From NCBI GenBank assembly GCA_008638375.1, contig CM018050.1:30285723-30349722 (forward strand): a stretch of DNA of 64,000 nucleotides, written 5' to 3'. This DNA is from Nyssa sinensis. Taxonomy: Eukaryota; Streptophyta; Magnoliopsida; Cornales; Nyssaceae. Below, piece by piece: positions 63,644 to 64,000 of this stretch. Position 1 is the stretch's first letter; each line of letters starts with the position of its first letter. The notes under the pieces were generated by a model, which was given only the letters and a program-made list of their open reading frames with translations, was not told the DNA's origin and ran no database searches. A program made the translations under genes and the position numbers.

Positions 63644-64000
63644 TTAAGGGTTACTTTGTTCACTGGCAGAAGCAGAGAGTGGCTAAATGATAAAAAGGTT
63701 TTGAATCGTCTCGTTCCATGCTTGGGTTCAAGTCTTATTGCTCACGGAAGTATTAAGGTAACTTTCACTCTATTGAATTTGTTATCATTGAACTAACCCA
63801 AAAATTCGTTAGGGCTTGAAATGTTATATGCTTAACCCAGTCTAGCCTAAACTTTTAAAATTGAGTTCCAGCCTGATCCCAATTTGAACTTTGGGCAGCC
63901 CATAGCCTTTTCTTCTCTAATGCAAGGCCTTAAATTCAAATTCAAATTCAAGTACAAAATTATTTTCTAACAAATGTAGATAAATCTCCCCAATTTTGAA
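63644..64000. other. 3' flank of glucanase 3
   Basis: Nearly identical to 36,245-36,605; no further gene before the window ends. Confidence 0.6.

Larger units (their letters stand above)
57896..64000. repeat. Tandem block unit C (5' part, cut by window end)
   Basis: Third copy. It runs through GPT exons 8-9 and glucanase 3 and leaves the window about 0.36 kb after the glucanase stop. A deletion at about 60,731 removes GPT exon 10, and a 392-bp MITE sits at 60,239-60,630. The last bases match 36,570-36,605 of unit B, so unit C shares with unit B the segment that unit A lacks. Confidence 0.85.

Overview
The window is nuclear DNA of a eudicot plant. The genes have introns with GT/AG borders, AT-rich intergenic DNA, long (TA)n, (CA)n and (TC)n microsatellites, plant-type LINEs, LTR retroelements and Mutator-like elements. 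The protein fragments (PR-2-like beta-1,3-glucanase, plant GPT/ALG7, plant VDAC, plant alanine aminotransferase, plant ACR) all look eudicot. A woody species is my guess only; the sequence does not name one.

The main feature is a tandem triplication. A block carrying the 3' end of a GPT gene (UDP-GlcNAc:dolichyl-phosphate GlcNAc-1-phosphotransferase, ALG7 type), then a GH17 beta-1,3-glucanase gene on the same strand, then a degenerate Mutator-like element, then the upstream part of the next GPT gene, occurs as unit A (about 1-26,797), unit B (about 26,798-57,895) and the start of unit C (about 57,896-64,000). These limits are set by where the window starts; the true breakpoints cannot be read from a tandem array.

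Unit A: GPT exons 8-10 (951-3292), glucanase 1 (4537-5957, frameshifted near its 3' end), an old LTR-element-like remnant (6.6-7.66 kb), AT-rich DNA, a Mutator-like element (from 10.34 kb, transposase remnant 11.6-13.7 kb), a stretch that replaces GPT exons 1-2 (14.15-15.58 kb), a LINE (15.58-22.07 kb) split by a 4,007-bp solo LTR (17,979-21,985), and GPT exons 3-7 (23.85-26.06 kb). A TIR-bounded insertion carrying a first exon of an ACR (ACT-domain repeat) gene lies in intron 4.

Unit B: GPT exons 8-10 (30.32-32.44 kb) preceded in intron 7 by a rearranged LTR retroelement (27,719-30,296) that carries fused VDAC and alanine aminotransferase fragments; a threefold minisatellite; a 673-bp solo LTR just upstream of glucanase 2 (34,825-36,244, intact); a 1.1-kb segment missing from unit A; the Mutator-like element with both ends (41.80-46.69 kb); GPT exon 1 (46,833) and exon 2 (51,450), with a reverse LINE fragment between them; a second copy of the large LINE; and GPT exons 3-7 (56.03-57.17 kb).

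Unit C: GPT exons 8-9 but no exon 10, a 392-bp Mutator-type MITE, and glucanase 3 (62,211-63,643, intact).

Only glucanases 2 and 3 look able to make normal protein. They are secreted pathogenesis-related-type endo-1,3-beta-glucanases. All visible GPT copies carry their own, mostly different, disabling changes. The block therefore looks like an amplified glucanase locus whose hitch-hiking GPT copies have decayed. A working GPT elsewhere in the genome is expected but cannot be shown here.
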